From G025836975 sp048751585 (GTDB lineage: Bacteria; Pseudomonadota; Gammaproteobacteria; Burkholderiales; Burkholderiaceae_B), in NCBI RefSeq assembly GCF_048751585.1, contig NZ_JAZHOB010000001.1, forward strand, positions 627,055-691,054: 64,000 nt of DNA, written 5' to 3'. The notes under the pieces are model-generated. The model saw only the letters and a program-made list of their open reading frames with translations. It was not told the origin of the DNA and did not search any database. Both the position numbers and the translations under genes were made by a program. Numbering within the stretch: position 1 is the first letter of the stretch; the number at the start of each line of letters is the position of its first letter. Shown here piece after piece: positions 1-9,182 of the stretch.

Positions 1-40
1 ATTGAATGAGCGTCCGAGAAAAACCTTAAACTACGAAACA

Positions 41-138
41 CCAGCCCAACGATTTAACCAGACCGTTGCACCTACCGGTTGAATCCACAGCCATGAGTAG
101 CCATTAATGGCCTTCCTAATTTGACCGCTTCGGGCTGG
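41..138 (+). ncRNA. possible structured RNA leader upstream of the reverse transcriptase
   Basis: The 206 bases before the reverse transcriptase contain nested complementary segments. CCAGCCC (41-47) pairs perfectly with GGGCTGG (132-138). Inside this, bases 53-59 pair with 77-83 (one G-U), and GCCATTAATGGC (100-111) is a perfect 12-base palindrome. A weaker stem follows at 144-150/157-166. Several defence-associated reverse transcriptases are known to need a noncoding RNA next to the gene, so this could be its template or partner RNA. The folding was done by eye only; it could also be chance pairing in an ordinary leader. Confidence 0.25.
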
Positions 139-206
139 GAAGAGTTAGTCATGAACGACTGGTAACATGTCGTCAAAGGGAGGCGCCAACCCTTACCTCA
201 GATTGG

Positions 207-1721
207 ATGTCAAAACTAACCACCTCGGGGATGCTTGTGGCTGGAACTTCTGATTTTATCAAGGCTGACTTTTCGGGAACGCTTTTCCCGATGAAGACCA
301 ATTTGATCGTTTTGGAGCACTACGAGAATGAACTGGCCGAGTACATCACGACTCGAGTTTTGTCAGATGCACATCCTGCGGACAACTTCTTACCGCAGCA
401 ACGCGTGCATGCAACGAAGCCTCGCGGACATCTTCGCCGCACGGTCAAGCTTGACCCAGTGGCCGAATATTTTATGTACGATATCGTATATAGAAACCGG
501 GCCATCTTTCGTTCCCAAGTGAGTTTCGAACGCAGAAGCTTTGGATACAATTTTAAGGATGGAGGCCACGTCCCCGTCCATACCGCCTACACCGAGTACA
601 AGTTAAGCCTTACTGAGCTCGCGGCCAAGCACTCGCATCGTTTGCAATTCGACATTGCCTCGTACTTCAACACCCTGTACCACCACGACATCTCACACTG
701 GTTCGCCGGCAGAACAACGGTAACTGAGGCGGACTCTGCAGCGATAGGCAAATTTTTCCGTGAGATCAACGCCGGTCGAAGCGTTGACTTTCTTCCCCAC
801 GGGATTTATCCGGCAAAGATGATTGGGAACGAATTTCTGAAGTTCGTCGACCTGTCTGGCGTTCTGAAATCCGCTGCAATCTCGAGATTCATGGATGACT
901 TCAATCTGTTTGACGACGATCCGTCAGTGTTGCGGCAAGATTTCTTCCGTATTCAACAACTTCTTGGTCAATTTGGCCTCAATGTGAACCCAAGCAAAAC
1001 GCACTTTGACAAGAGCGTCGACAGCGTCGAAGACACGCTTTCCGCGATTCACGAGTCGCTGATCGAAATCATCGAAGGCGTTGAGCTGGTAGAAGGCGCC
1101 TCTGGAGTTGACCTTGTAGAGATTGAGGAAGAGGTTGTGTCGGAACTCACAAAGGATCAAGTCACTTCGCTCCTCGCTCTACTCCGGGATGATTCGCTCG
1201 AAGAGGCCGACGCCGATCTCATTCTCGCGTTCCTACGCTTGCACAGCGACGACATTCTCGAGCATCTACCAACCCTGCTCCGCAAGTTCCCGAATCTTGT
1301 CAAGCACCTCTATTCACTCTGCGCAACGATCACAGACAAAGCGGCACTTGCAAGCATCCTGCTAGATTATCTTAAGACAGAGTCATATTTCGTCGAGTAC
1401 CAATTATTCTGGCTTGCCTGCCTTGTAGAGGATCACCTACTTGGAGCAGGTTGCTACGGGCAAGTTCTCTTACGGCTCTACGAGTTGTCTCAGGACTTTC
1501 GAATCGCACGGGCCAAGGTACTGGAGATCCCGGAGCAAGGCTTCGGCCTGAAGGAACTGAGAAGTGAGTACCTAAAGTCGGGGCAATCAGATTGGCTCTC
1601 GTGGGCATCGGCCGCCGGAACCCGAACATTGAAGAAGGCCGAGCGCAACTACGCTCTGGACTATTTCTCCAAATGCTCGCCGCTGAACTTCATAGTGGCT
1701 GAAAGCGTCAAGCGGGTTTAA
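207..1721 (+). CDS. UG/Abi-like (defence-type) reverse transcriptase
   Basis: A 504-residue protein with the palm motifs of a reverse transcriptase. Residues 76-100 resemble the RT0/RT1 region (LRRTVKLDPVAEYFMYD). Motif A is D149-I-A-S-Y-F-N, the motif B region is near residues 199-210, motif C is F-M-D-D (228-231) and motif D is FGLNVNPSKTHF (256-267). About 200 residues after the palm are predicted helical and leucine-rich, like the C-terminal helical repeats of AbiA/AbiK and several DRT/UG reverse transcriptases. There is no retron VTG signature and no maturase or endonuclease domain. The catalytic aspartates are intact, so it should be active. The start has no clear ribosome-binding site; M9, preceded by CGGGG, is an alternative. 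The exact DRT class was not assigned. Confidence 0.8.
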   Translation: MSKLTTSGMLVAGTSDFIKADFSGTLFPMKTNLIVLEHYENELAEYITTRVLSDAHPADNFLPQQRVHATKPRGHLRRTVKLDPVAEYFMYDIVYRNRAIFRSQVSFERRSFGYNFKDGGHVPVHTAYTEYKLSLTELAAKHSHRLQFDIASYFNTLYHHDISHWFAGRTTVTEADSAAIGKFFREINAGRSVDFLPHGIYPAKMIGNEFLKFVDLSGVLKSAAISRFMDDFNLFDDDPSVLRQDFFRIQQLLGQFGLNVNPSKTHFDKSVDSVEDTLSAIHESLIEIIEGVELVEGASGVDLVEIEEEVVSELTKDQVTSLLALLRDDSLEEADADLILAFLRLHSDDILEHLPTLLRKFPNLVKHLYSLCATITDKAALASILLDYLKTESYFVEYQLFWLACLVEDHLLGAGCYGQVLLRLYELSQDFRIARAKVLEIPEQGFGLKELRSEYLKSGQSDWLSWASAAGTRTLKKAERNYALDYFSKCSPLNFIVAESVKRV

Positions 1722-1998
1722 CGAAATAGCTGCCAATCCCTCGCTCAATCACCGATTTGTTATGGAAGACCGCGAACGGTGGCGTGCGGTGTTCGTCACG
1801 TCGTTGAACTATTGAGCTGGTGCCGCCCACCGCCGTGGTCGAGGTTATCTGGAGCGTTGAATGGCAACTTTGCGGCTTTAACTTGAGCCGTACGGACAAC
1901 GGCTCCTGCTGCACGTCACCCATTGGCTGACTTAGCTCGAACGGCGGCAATGTACTGCCTATCGCACCCCAGCCAACCCAGCCAAGCCCGATGGCGCT

Positions 1999-3846
1999 TC
2001 ATGTCACGAGTCTCTGTACTTCGATTTGATGCCGTCGAGTCTGCACGACTGCTCCGCCTTCTACCGCGTGAATCGCCCGGATCGGGTCTCGCGCCGTCAA
2101 TTCACCGACTTTCACACCAGCCTCCGTGAACCACTGAAGCCGCTTGCCCGAGAGCAACCCAAATCCGGTGTGCGAAACAAGCAGCCGACCCTGTCTGAAG
2201 ACATCGAGGAGAGCCACGAGCTTCGTTTTGTTTTCGACGACGTAGAGCCGGGTGGGCGTGAGGAAGTAGGTGTACCGACCAACGCCTATGATCTCGCTCG
2301 GACAAGTTCCGATGTCGTACACTACCTCAGGCAGCCCCTTCTGTGAAACCAGGATGACCTTACCCGAGTAGGTTGCGAGGTAGGCTCCACCGTCGGCAGC
2401 AAAGCTAGCCGCGTAGACCCAATCTTGAGGAGTTCCTCCAGTTATCGTTATCTCTAATCGAAATTCCTCCAACTCCACAACATGGTCGGGAGCCGTTCGA
2501 GCAAAATAGGTGGCGTCTGACTCCTCGAATCCGAGCGTAGTCGGATCGACACCGGTCAGAATCTCGAATGCCCTGTTGAGGGACTTCATTTTCTCAGTGG
2601 CAGTTGGATCGCCAGGATTGCGATCGGGATGGTGGACTTGTGCCAATTTGCGGTACTTCCGCTTGATGTCCGCAGGATCGACTGGCAGCGACAACCCAAA
2701 AAGCCGCAACGCATCCTCAACATCTTGCCCCGCTCCGAAGCGCTCACTCCGACCCACGACACGCTTCCAGCCTTCCTTAAGAGGCATCACGACCCCCCAC
2801 ACTGCGACGCCCGCAGTCGTGCAGCACCATGCCTCGTCGGCTAATGTGAAAAGGTACCGGTCTCCCTCGGGAGCAAAATCTACGGCCCGCACTTGGGACT
2901 TGAACTCCCCCCAGTAGTTCGTTTTGATAGTCCGGAAGTGATCTACGACGCGGGGGTCCTCGCGAAGATTGGACTCGGCGATGATGTTCAGCTCTGCGTC
3001 GTAGATGTGAAGAACCCCGCTGGAGTCCATGATAGCGATGCTGGAACCGACGGCAGCGGCCCCAGTGTGATAGACATCATGTAGCAGAGCCTTCTCGCCA
3101 ACAAAGAGGCCGTATCGGCCAATTCGGCGAAGTACGCTTTTTACCTCCGGCCGATCCTCGCTGGCAGCGCGGTCAATCAGCCAGATCCCGGTCGCATCCA
3201 TGGCAGCAATCTCGAGAGTGGAATCGGGTTGCTCATTGCTCTGCAGTTTTCGTTCGCCCGTAAGTGTCCAAGGAGCGTCATCCGATACCGTGAATAATGG
3301 CATTGATGAAGGGTTGGAAACTTCTACAGGTTTATGGTCATGTTTTTTACCCGCCTTGTCCATCAGCCCAAGGATGCGATTGAAACGGCGGCGATCAACG
3401 TCCTTTACGTGATCGGGAACCAGCTCAAACATCTCGACGCATTGCTTCGCCGCCGCCCCCAACTGCCCAGACTTCGTTCGCTGGACGATGAGTTTGGAAT
3501 AAGCTTTTGCTATGACCTCTCCGACGCGGCCTTGTCGCTGAACTGGGGAAAGGCTGACAGCGAGCTTTACGACCTTGGTATTTTGGCCCTTGAATCCGGC
3601 CTGAAAAATTGGGCCCATCAATGGATCGTTGTACTCACGATGAAACTCGTCACGACCGTCGACCTCCCAAATTGGCGGTGATGGCGGTAGCGGAATGTAC
3701 TCTGCTTGAGACCAATCTAGTGCGGTCGGCGGCTCCCGCCTGCCAGATGCCTTCTTCGAATCGGAGATCAGGGCCCTCATTTCCAAGGACTCCAGGGGCA
3801 CTTCCGCCTTTGTCTTTCCGAGCAATTTCGAGAGGAAGCCAGTCAT
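1999..3846 (-). CDS. J-domain protein with flanking beta-rich (propeller-like) regions
   Basis: A 615-residue protein with a DnaJ J domain at about residues 377-432, including the HPD tripeptide (H406-P407-D408) needed to stimulate Hsp70 ATPase and the usual helix II/III residues (IKRKYRKLAQVHHPD, NRAFEIL). The J domain is internal. It is preceded by about 170 helical/linker residues and beta-rich repeats, and followed by more beta-rich sequence (VYAASFAADGGAYLATYSGKV and similar) that looks like WD40-type blades. The start is supported by GGAG seven bases upstream of the ATG. It is likely a cytosolic co-chaperone or sensor; the client is unknown. No DnaK or GrpE gene lies nearby. It converges with the reverse transcriptase. 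Confidence 0.7.
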   Translation of the reverse strand: MTGFLSKLLGKTKAEVPLESLEMRALISDSKKASGRREPPTALDWSQAEYIPLPPSPPIWEVDGRDEFHREYNDPLMGPIFQAGFKGQNTKVVKLAVSLSPVQRQGRVGEVIAKAYSKLIVQRTKSGQLGAAAKQCVEMFELVPDHVKDVDRRRFNRILGLMDKAGKKHDHKPVEVSNPSSMPLFTVSDDAPWTLTGERKLQSNEQPDSTLEIAAMDATGIWLIDRAASEDRPEVKSVLRRIGRYGLFVGEKALLHDVYHTGAAAVGSSIAIMDSSGVLHIYDAELNIIAESNLREDPRVVDHFRTIKTNYWGEFKSQVRAVDFAPEGDRYLFTLADEAWCCTTAGVAVWGVVMPLKEGWKRVVGRSERFGAGQDVEDALRLFGLSLPVDPADIKRKYRKLAQVHHPDRNPGDPTATEKMKSLNRAFEILTGVDPTTLGFEESDATYFARTAPDHVVELEEFRLEITITGGTPQDWVYAASFAADGGAYLATYSGKVILVSQKGLPEVVYDIGTCPSEIIGVGRYTYFLTPTRLYVVENKTKLVALLDVFRQGRLLVSHTGFGLLSGKRLQWFTEAGVKVGELTARDPIRAIHAVEGGAVVQTRRHQIEVQRLVT

Positions 3847-3971
3847 CCATCATCTCCAGATATTGAATCGCCATTTTCCCTATTAGACCCGTTTGGATCG
3901 TGAGCTGCCATAGTCGACAAAAAAGTCGGCCCTGAACCAGTCACCTTGTCCACAGGATTGCGGAGGCTGCA

Positions 3972-5102
3972 TTAGAGGTCTTTAGCAATAAATAGGGTCA
4001 GCTCACCAGCCCAAGCGCCTACACCTTCGATCTCCAATTGAAAACGGAAGGGAGCCCACCCATCAGCACCGCAAGCGTCCAATTGCTCAACGAGCACTAC
4101 CTTTTGTATACATTTCAAGGGGGTCACAGGTTTCTCGGAGCCGACACCCGCATGGGGAATGCATGCCATTCTAATGGTCTCAAGCTTTATCAGCTGCGGC
4201 AGCCAGGGAGAACCAACAAACTCCTTCGAATACTCTCCAATTCTCGTGCCGTAATTGAGGCTAAAAAATACCTCACCGCGCCTCGTGGATAAGCACATCT
4301 TTATTGTCTGCGACAGAGCCTCAAATCCAGATATGGTGGCGAGATCACCGTTCTCCACAAAAAGATCATGCTTGTCATCCAGCGCCAAGCTCCTTGGTAG
4401 CTTATGAGCGTCGATACGCGGATAGCTCTCCATCACTGTGACCGTGATGAAATGGCAGTTCTCCATTTTTCGCCAGCTAGGAGCCTTAGATAGCTGGCGC
4501 CCATCCCCTATTGCATTGACCAAAACATATTGATCATAAGGGTCGACAGTATCGAATCGCTCGCTGAACTTAATCAAGGCTCCTAGGTCGCCCACAAAGA
4601 AGTTATCCAGGCGGAATGACCACGCTTGCGCCTCCACCGAAACGAGCTCACCCAAGAATATGATGTCTGGGCCTAAAGCAATAAAATCCGAAGTCATCGA
4701 AGAGCAAACTCTTCCACTCATCTCACTACGCAATTTATCCTCGTGCTCCTCCTTCATCTTATGGAGGGCCTCGACGGGGTACGCGACAGGATTCACATCA
4801 ATCAACCGACTATGCGTTTGGCATAGCCAAATACCGTTACGAATGTGCGTGCGCTCGGCCGAGGTCATGTTTTCGTCGTACCTCGCTCCTCCCAGCGAGG
4901 CTGCGGAAATATGCGCTGCCACCCCGATACTAATATGCTTATCCAGCGCTTCATCACTTGGGCCCGCAGTGGGAATTCCGCAATCTGTAAATGAACAACG
5001 ATATCCTGCTCGCAACGCAAGTGTGTTCCTGGTTGTTTGACTGAAGTCGTCGCGGGTTGGTTTACCTCCCAGACTAGAGTCGCCGCTTTTTTTGTTGACC
5101 AT
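3972..5102 (-). CDS. HNH-type protein with possible gp25-like C-terminal region
   Basis: A 376-residue protein. Residues about 30-125 form a treble-clef HNH-like nuclease module: a CSFTDC cysteine pair, GVAAHISAAS with the candidate catalytic His, and the partner segment GIWLCQTHSRLID followed by YPVEALHKMKEEHE. This arrangement is common in HNH effectors of defence loci. The C-terminal half contains GDLATISGFEALSQTIK and LSTRRGEVFFSLNYGTRIGEY. That pattern recalls the phage/contractile-tail baseplate protein gp25/GpW (multiple Leu/Ile, TRRGE, NYGTR). The resemblance is by eye only and no function follows from it. It faces the same way as the J-domain gene, 125 bp away, so it may be co-transcribed or independent. 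Confidence 0.55.
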   Translation of the reverse strand: MVNKKSGDSSLGGKPTRDDFSQTTRNTLALRAGYRCSFTDCGIPTAGPSDEALDKHISIGVAAHISAASLGGARYDENMTSAERTHIRNGIWLCQTHSRLIDVNPVAYPVEALHKMKEEHEDKLRSEMSGRVCSSMTSDFIALGPDIIFLGELVSVEAQAWSFRLDNFFVGDLGALIKFSERFDTVDPYDQYVLVNAIGDGRQLSKAPSWRKMENCHFITVTVMESYPRIDAHKLPRSLALDDKHDLFVENGDLATISGFEALSQTIKMCLSTRRGEVFFSLNYGTRIGEYSKEFVGSPWLPQLIKLETIRMACIPHAGVGSEKPVTPLKCIQKVVLVEQLDACGADGWAPFRFQLEIEGVGAWAGELTLFIAKDL

Positions 5103-5297
5103 ACTTTTCCTATCCGTCCGCCAGTAATCATCATACTTGCGTTGCCCAATACCGACTGTTCGCTACAGCCGCCTACCTTGCGTACAAGAGCCTAAATAAC
5201 CCAACTGACGAAACAATCCTCAGCCCTCTTGGCATGCTGGTATATACCTGCAAGTCGAGGTGCGCTCGCTTGCATTGAAGCGCCGTAACTACCAGGC

Positions 5298-5314
5298 CTG
5301 ACATGCAATGTCAG
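5298..5314. repeat. perfect short hairpin
   Basis: CTGACAT, a three-base loop GCA, then ATGTCAG. It lies in the 298-bp gene-free stretch 5103-5400, between the start of the HNH gene and the stop of the frameshifted HEPN-like gene. No T-run follows on either strand, so it is not an obvious terminator; it may be a remnant of a dispersed repeat. Nothing else was recognised in that stretch. Confidence 0.4.
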
Positions 5315-5400
5315 ATGCGTTGGAGTTGTGAGCTTGCAGCTACCGCTTTCGAGCCATGAGCGGGTCATTCGCCACGTCCCTAAAGTGGCATAAGCTTTAA

Positions 5401-5864
5401 CTATGGTCGGGCATGTTTAGGCTGCAGCATCCATCCGTCATGTTCTTCGCACCAATCATAAAGAATAATTATCTGTTCTATCTCATAGAGAGCGCGAAAC
5501 AAATCTCCATACAGCTTGCGGTAGCTGAATTCACCTATGGATTGAGTGATTAAATTATTCACCAAGAATTCATCCGCCATATTGTTCCGATGCTCAACCA
5601 CACTCTCCAAGAACCTGATGAAATCAGGTCGCAAGCCTCGATCTCTGAGTGCATTCTTCTTTTCCCAAGAGTCAAGTGCTCCACGCTATCTGTGGGGGCG
5701 TTGAATCTATGCATGAGAAGACCTTTTAAACCAAACTCGAGTATCTGAGCCCTCCCCATAAATATTGCGTATTGCTCGAGGAGCGGTCGATTTTCATACT
5801 CGGCTAGCTTGACATTAACTCGCGCCTTTATCGAGTTTTCGGTCATGCTTGCAGCGTCATTCAT
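5401..5864 (-). pseudogene. frameshifted HEPN-like protein
   Basis: Two overlapping reading frames on the minus strand make sense only as one protein of about 155 residues. The first (5864 down to about 5660) reads IFMGRAQILEFGLKGLL...VEHLTLGK. The second (about 5660 down to 5401) reads NALRDRGLRPDFIRFLESVVEHRNNMADEFL. The switch falls at a T-run (5660-5663, AAAA on the coding strand), where one missing A would explain it. The all-helical pattern with E-F-x-L-K-x-L-L and H-R-N-N-M-A-x-E-F resembles small HEPN proteins, whose RNase motif is R-x4-6-H; here the expected His is Asp. Either a decayed gene or a sequencing error; programmed slippage is less likely because the run does not match a canonical slippery heptamer. 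Confidence 0.5.
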
Positions 5865-6063
5865 CTTGATTCTCCGTAGAATTGCTTTACTCGGAAGGCT
5901 ATTCGTTAAAACATTCTTGTTGCAGGCTCACCAAATGTCCGCCGATCAGCACTATCATTGCATGGGACGAAAGTCTGCCGGAATAGGCTCGCTAGCCTGA
6001 AGCGACTATATCAACTGCGAATAGAACACAGGAACGTACGAGCCCAATCAAACTGTCAAAAGT

Positions 6064-7548
6064 ATGGATTGCAACCCAGAGTCTCCTACCATTGCGAAGG
6101 ACGTTGTCAAGCGTGCTCAGCACCACATTGAGTTTGTTTGCCGGCAACTCCTTCGATTTGCAAAAATGCCAGTCGATGAGCGGATGGCCTACTTGCGAAA
6201 GCATCCCAACGAATCCTTTTGCCATATTCCACATCCCAATGGGAGTGGTCATATCCAATGTGGCGGTCTCGCCTGGAACAAGTTAGGAGCGCTTACGGAT
6301 CTAGTGCTCGATTTAGATCGCGGCCTCGCCCGCCGTGTTGGTCGCCAGCGTGCTAGAAGCGCAGTGATTGATGCCTTCGTAAAGCTGGTGTTGCAGGAGG
6401 CTCGTGAGGACAATCAAGAAACTGCAGTGTTGCTGCTTCAAGATACCTTGGCAGCATTGAGGCAATCCCTTATTGTCACCGAACATTATTTGCCATGTGT
6501 ACTGTTCCCAGAAGGTGCTCCGGACGAGTTCCGTGTTGGGCCCGTCACTTTTACCCGGAGAGGGAAGTTCTTCAAAGATAGAAAGTTGGTGCTTAGGTGC
6601 AGCGTCGAAGCAGAGACAGCGGCTCATATCGAGTATGTGAATGCAGCGGTCGCACGCGGATTTTCGCGAGAACGTGCGTACAGTGAAGTTGAATCACGAC
6701 AGCTCATCCGCAAGCTTCAGGCGCGTGCTATCAAGACTTACCGGGGATATCCGTGGATTGCAAGCGTCAAAGTAACTGATTGCGATAAAGTGACCTCTAA
6801 AGAGCGTGCTGTTCATGCCGTTGAGATGGCGATTCATGTTGTCCGTGTCCTCTTAGGTACTGAGCCGACTCGGAAAATTAGACACGCATGGTCGCAAAGC
6901 GATGCCCTACAGACGGCACATCTGTATGCCGATGCCCATGGCGTGATTCACTCAAGCATCGGTATGAATACTTCAGGGCCGGTTGGTACGGAAAACTGGT
7001 ACGAAGCATTGATGCAGGGCTCCAATGAACTAGCAGTTTTTGGTTCTGCTTTGACATCGATCGTCGACCCCGTAGATATCCAGCATCTTCGCCAGAGGCT
7101 GATCGACGCAATTAATTGGTTTGGAGACGCTGCAACGGATTCAAATGCATCAGCGAGTATCGTTAAATACGTATCAGCGATCGAACGATTGTTCTTCGGA
7201 AAATTCGAGCCAGGGCGTAAAAAAATATTTGCAGGCCGGGTTAAGAGTGTTTTGGAGGCGTTCGGTTGCAATGAGGATCACCGTGTCCATGAGCAGGCTC
7301 TAGCGGTATATAAAACTCGTTCGGTCTTGGTGCATGGCGAGAACTTTCCCACAGAAGATGAGTTGCATAAAGTCGAGCGCTTAGCTGCAGCACTGAGCCG
7401 AATGTGCCTCCTATGCTCAACGCAGCTTTATCCGATGATGTCACAGGCATTCGACAACCCGGATCCGACCAAGCTAGAAGAGGCCATGAAACGTATTGGC
7501 AGCGAAGGATTAGACTGGCTGGTGGATGCAGCAGGCCTCAGCAAGTGA
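6064..7548 (+). CDS. large protein with C-terminal Apea-like HEPN domain
   Basis: A 494-residue cytosolic protein. The C-terminal roughly 130 residues are helical and end in YKTRSVLVHGE, giving an R419-x4-H424 motif typical of HEPN ribonucleases. The preceding SIVKYVSAIERLFFGK helix matches the first helix of Apea-like HEPN domains. The N-terminal 300 residues (including a FRVGPVTFTRRGKFF strand region) were not recognised but resemble the variable sensing half seen in ApeA-like abortive-infection proteins. It stands alone on the plus strand, diverging from the frameshifted HEPN-like gene. Likely role, by inference: RNA cleavage on phage infection. An alternative is a non-defence HEPN protein. 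The HEPN call is fairly good; the defence role is inferred. Confidence 0.6.
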   Translation: MDCNPESPTIAKDVVKRAQHHIEFVCRQLLRFAKMPVDERMAYLRKHPNESFCHIPHPNGSGHIQCGGLAWNKLGALTDLVLDLDRGLARRVGRQRARSAVIDAFVKLVLQEAREDNQETAVLLLQDTLAALRQSLIVTEHYLPCVLFPEGAPDEFRVGPVTFTRRGKFFKDRKLVLRCSVEAETAAHIEYVNAAVARGFSRERAYSEVESRQLIRKLQARAIKTYRGYPWIASVKVTDCDKVTSKERAVHAVEMAIHVVRVLLGTEPTRKIRHAWSQSDALQTAHLYADAHGVIHSSIGMNTSGPVGTENWYEALMQGSNELAVFGSALTSIVDPVDIQHLRQRLIDAINWFGDAATDSNASASIVKYVSAIERLFFGKFEPGRKKIFAGRVKSVLEAFGCNEDHRVHEQALAVYKTRSVLVHGENFPTEDELHKVERLAAALSRMCLLCSTQLYPMMSQAFDNPDPTKLEEAMKRIGSEGLDWLVDAAGLSK

Positions 7549-7779
7549 CTTCACTTCATTGGCCCGCGCCTTGGCACGGGAAATATGTAGTCTTTAGCCC
7601 TCTATCCCCAAACCGTTCTCGACTAAGGTGCATTCGTTGACTTCAATCGGCCAGAAGCGGAAGTTCAGCAAGCGAAGTTCACTGCCTGCTCTGCAGCGTC
7701 TCCTGTCCTCTGATACCTTGCGGACGGGACATGACTATAGTCTGTGCTTGGACACCCAAAATAAACTGCAGGCAGACTA

Positions 7780-9067
7780 ATGAATTTCGATAAAAAGTAT
7801 TCGAAGAACCACGTGGACATTGATGTCCAGCGAGCTATCCTGGAGGTTGGAATGGCGGGTAATCCTCTCATAGCGATGCACGCGTTCCAGCATAACTGGT
7901 CTCTTCTGAAGGACTGGAGAATCATCTATGCCACTGAAGACAACTATGGCCCCTTCAAGTTGAGACGTCACAATTTTTCCAACAAAGGCTTTGTGTCAAC
8001 ACTATTCCGTGGAGTCTCTTTGGGTTATCGATCGCGAAGCTGCCACATCTGAGACGATAAATATTTACATGGGCACTGCAACCTTTGTCGATTCCAATGC
8101 GGCCAGCTTCATCCAACGGCTGGCATACAGAGATGAACCGTCTGCGCAGTTGTTGGAATTCTGCAAGGCGATGTCTAACTATTTCCCTATTGACGAACTC
8201 TCACGGATCAATCCATATCTTTACCTTTGGGAAGCACAGCGTGACAAGGGAGCTAGGACTGTCACGGGCGTGCGCCAAACCATGGCTGCGCTTCACGCGA
8301 TCAAGCTTATTCAGGGACCGCTCGACGCGCATTGGGGACAGACGTTCCGCGCTCACTATAGAGGGGAAGCAGAAGCTCACGCGGACCAGTTCCTAATGGA
8401 GTTTTACCGGGACATGGATTACACCGGCCAACTCATAGAAAACCAAGTCGACCTGGTGGAGGCAATGCTCACTAGAACAAAGATCATCGAGTATTCTTCG
8501 CAAAAGTCGTCACAGTCAAAGATGGAGGCACTCGTGCAGTTTATGCACGAGGAATTATCGACGCTAATGCTCCGCGAACTGATTGTCTGCGCTGACATTC
8601 TTTGCCGAGGTGGACTCTCGCAATTATCCCAGAAGCTACATGCTTTGCATGACAAACCCGCACCGCTCTCCTCGCTTAGAAATTGCGCCTGGGACCTCCA
8701 TTTGCTGCGATCGATGGACAGTATGTCGAACTCGTCCAACGACGCCAGTCTGGGCGAATTTTACGTAGCAAATCTGATCACGTTCGACAGAGATCTGGCC
8801 GACACTCTTCGTTTGGCGGAATTGCGGGCGTTTGCGCTACATCGATCGTCTTCTATGTACTTTCCCATCTATAACGAATCGCTCGCTTCGTGGCTGGGGG
8901 CACGGGTTGGAGAAAGGCGTATGTCTGGGCTCAGCGACATCCTTTCGGAAGAAGGAGCCAATCTGCGCGCAAGTAGAAGGTCTCACAACTACATTCGAGA
9001 ACTTCTCGAAGAGGATAGACGCAGACTGATCGACCTTCTCGCTCACAAGAAGCCCGGTCATGCTTAA
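7780..9067 (+). pseudogene. unknown protein interrupted by a frameshift
   Basis: Frame 1 encodes MNFDKKYSKNHVDIDVQ...GFVSTLFRGVSL from 7780, and frame 2 continues from about 8015 with VIDREAATSETINIYMGTATFVDSNAASF to a stop at 9067. Joined near 8018-8024 (TCTTTGGG, one extra base) they make one protein of about 428 residues. The second half alone, from 7991, would be 358 residues. The product was not recognised. ATFVDSN followed by a long helical protein with several conserved-looking acidic residues (ITFDRDLADTLRLAE near the end) might suggest a PIN-like nuclease, but this is weak. It lies between the Apea-like gene and a decayed recombinase. A sequencing error cannot be excluded. Confidence 0.5.
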
Positions 9068-9182
9068 AACAATGTCAGCATTTCGAGCGACTTCACGAGC
9101 GATAGAAAATGCACCATTACCTCGACCGTTTGTGCGCCGAATGGACTGGTCACATTGTTGGTAGTCCCACAGCAGCGCAGTT

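Noticed and set aside
207..1721. Retron reverse transcriptase
   Set aside because: No VTG or NAxxH signature and a long helical C-terminal extension; it resembles UG/Abi enzymes more.
5660..5663. Programmed -1 frameshift in the HEPN-like gene
   Set aside because: The zero frame is GGG AAA AGA, which does not match the X XXY YYZ slippery heptamer; a simple base loss explains it better.
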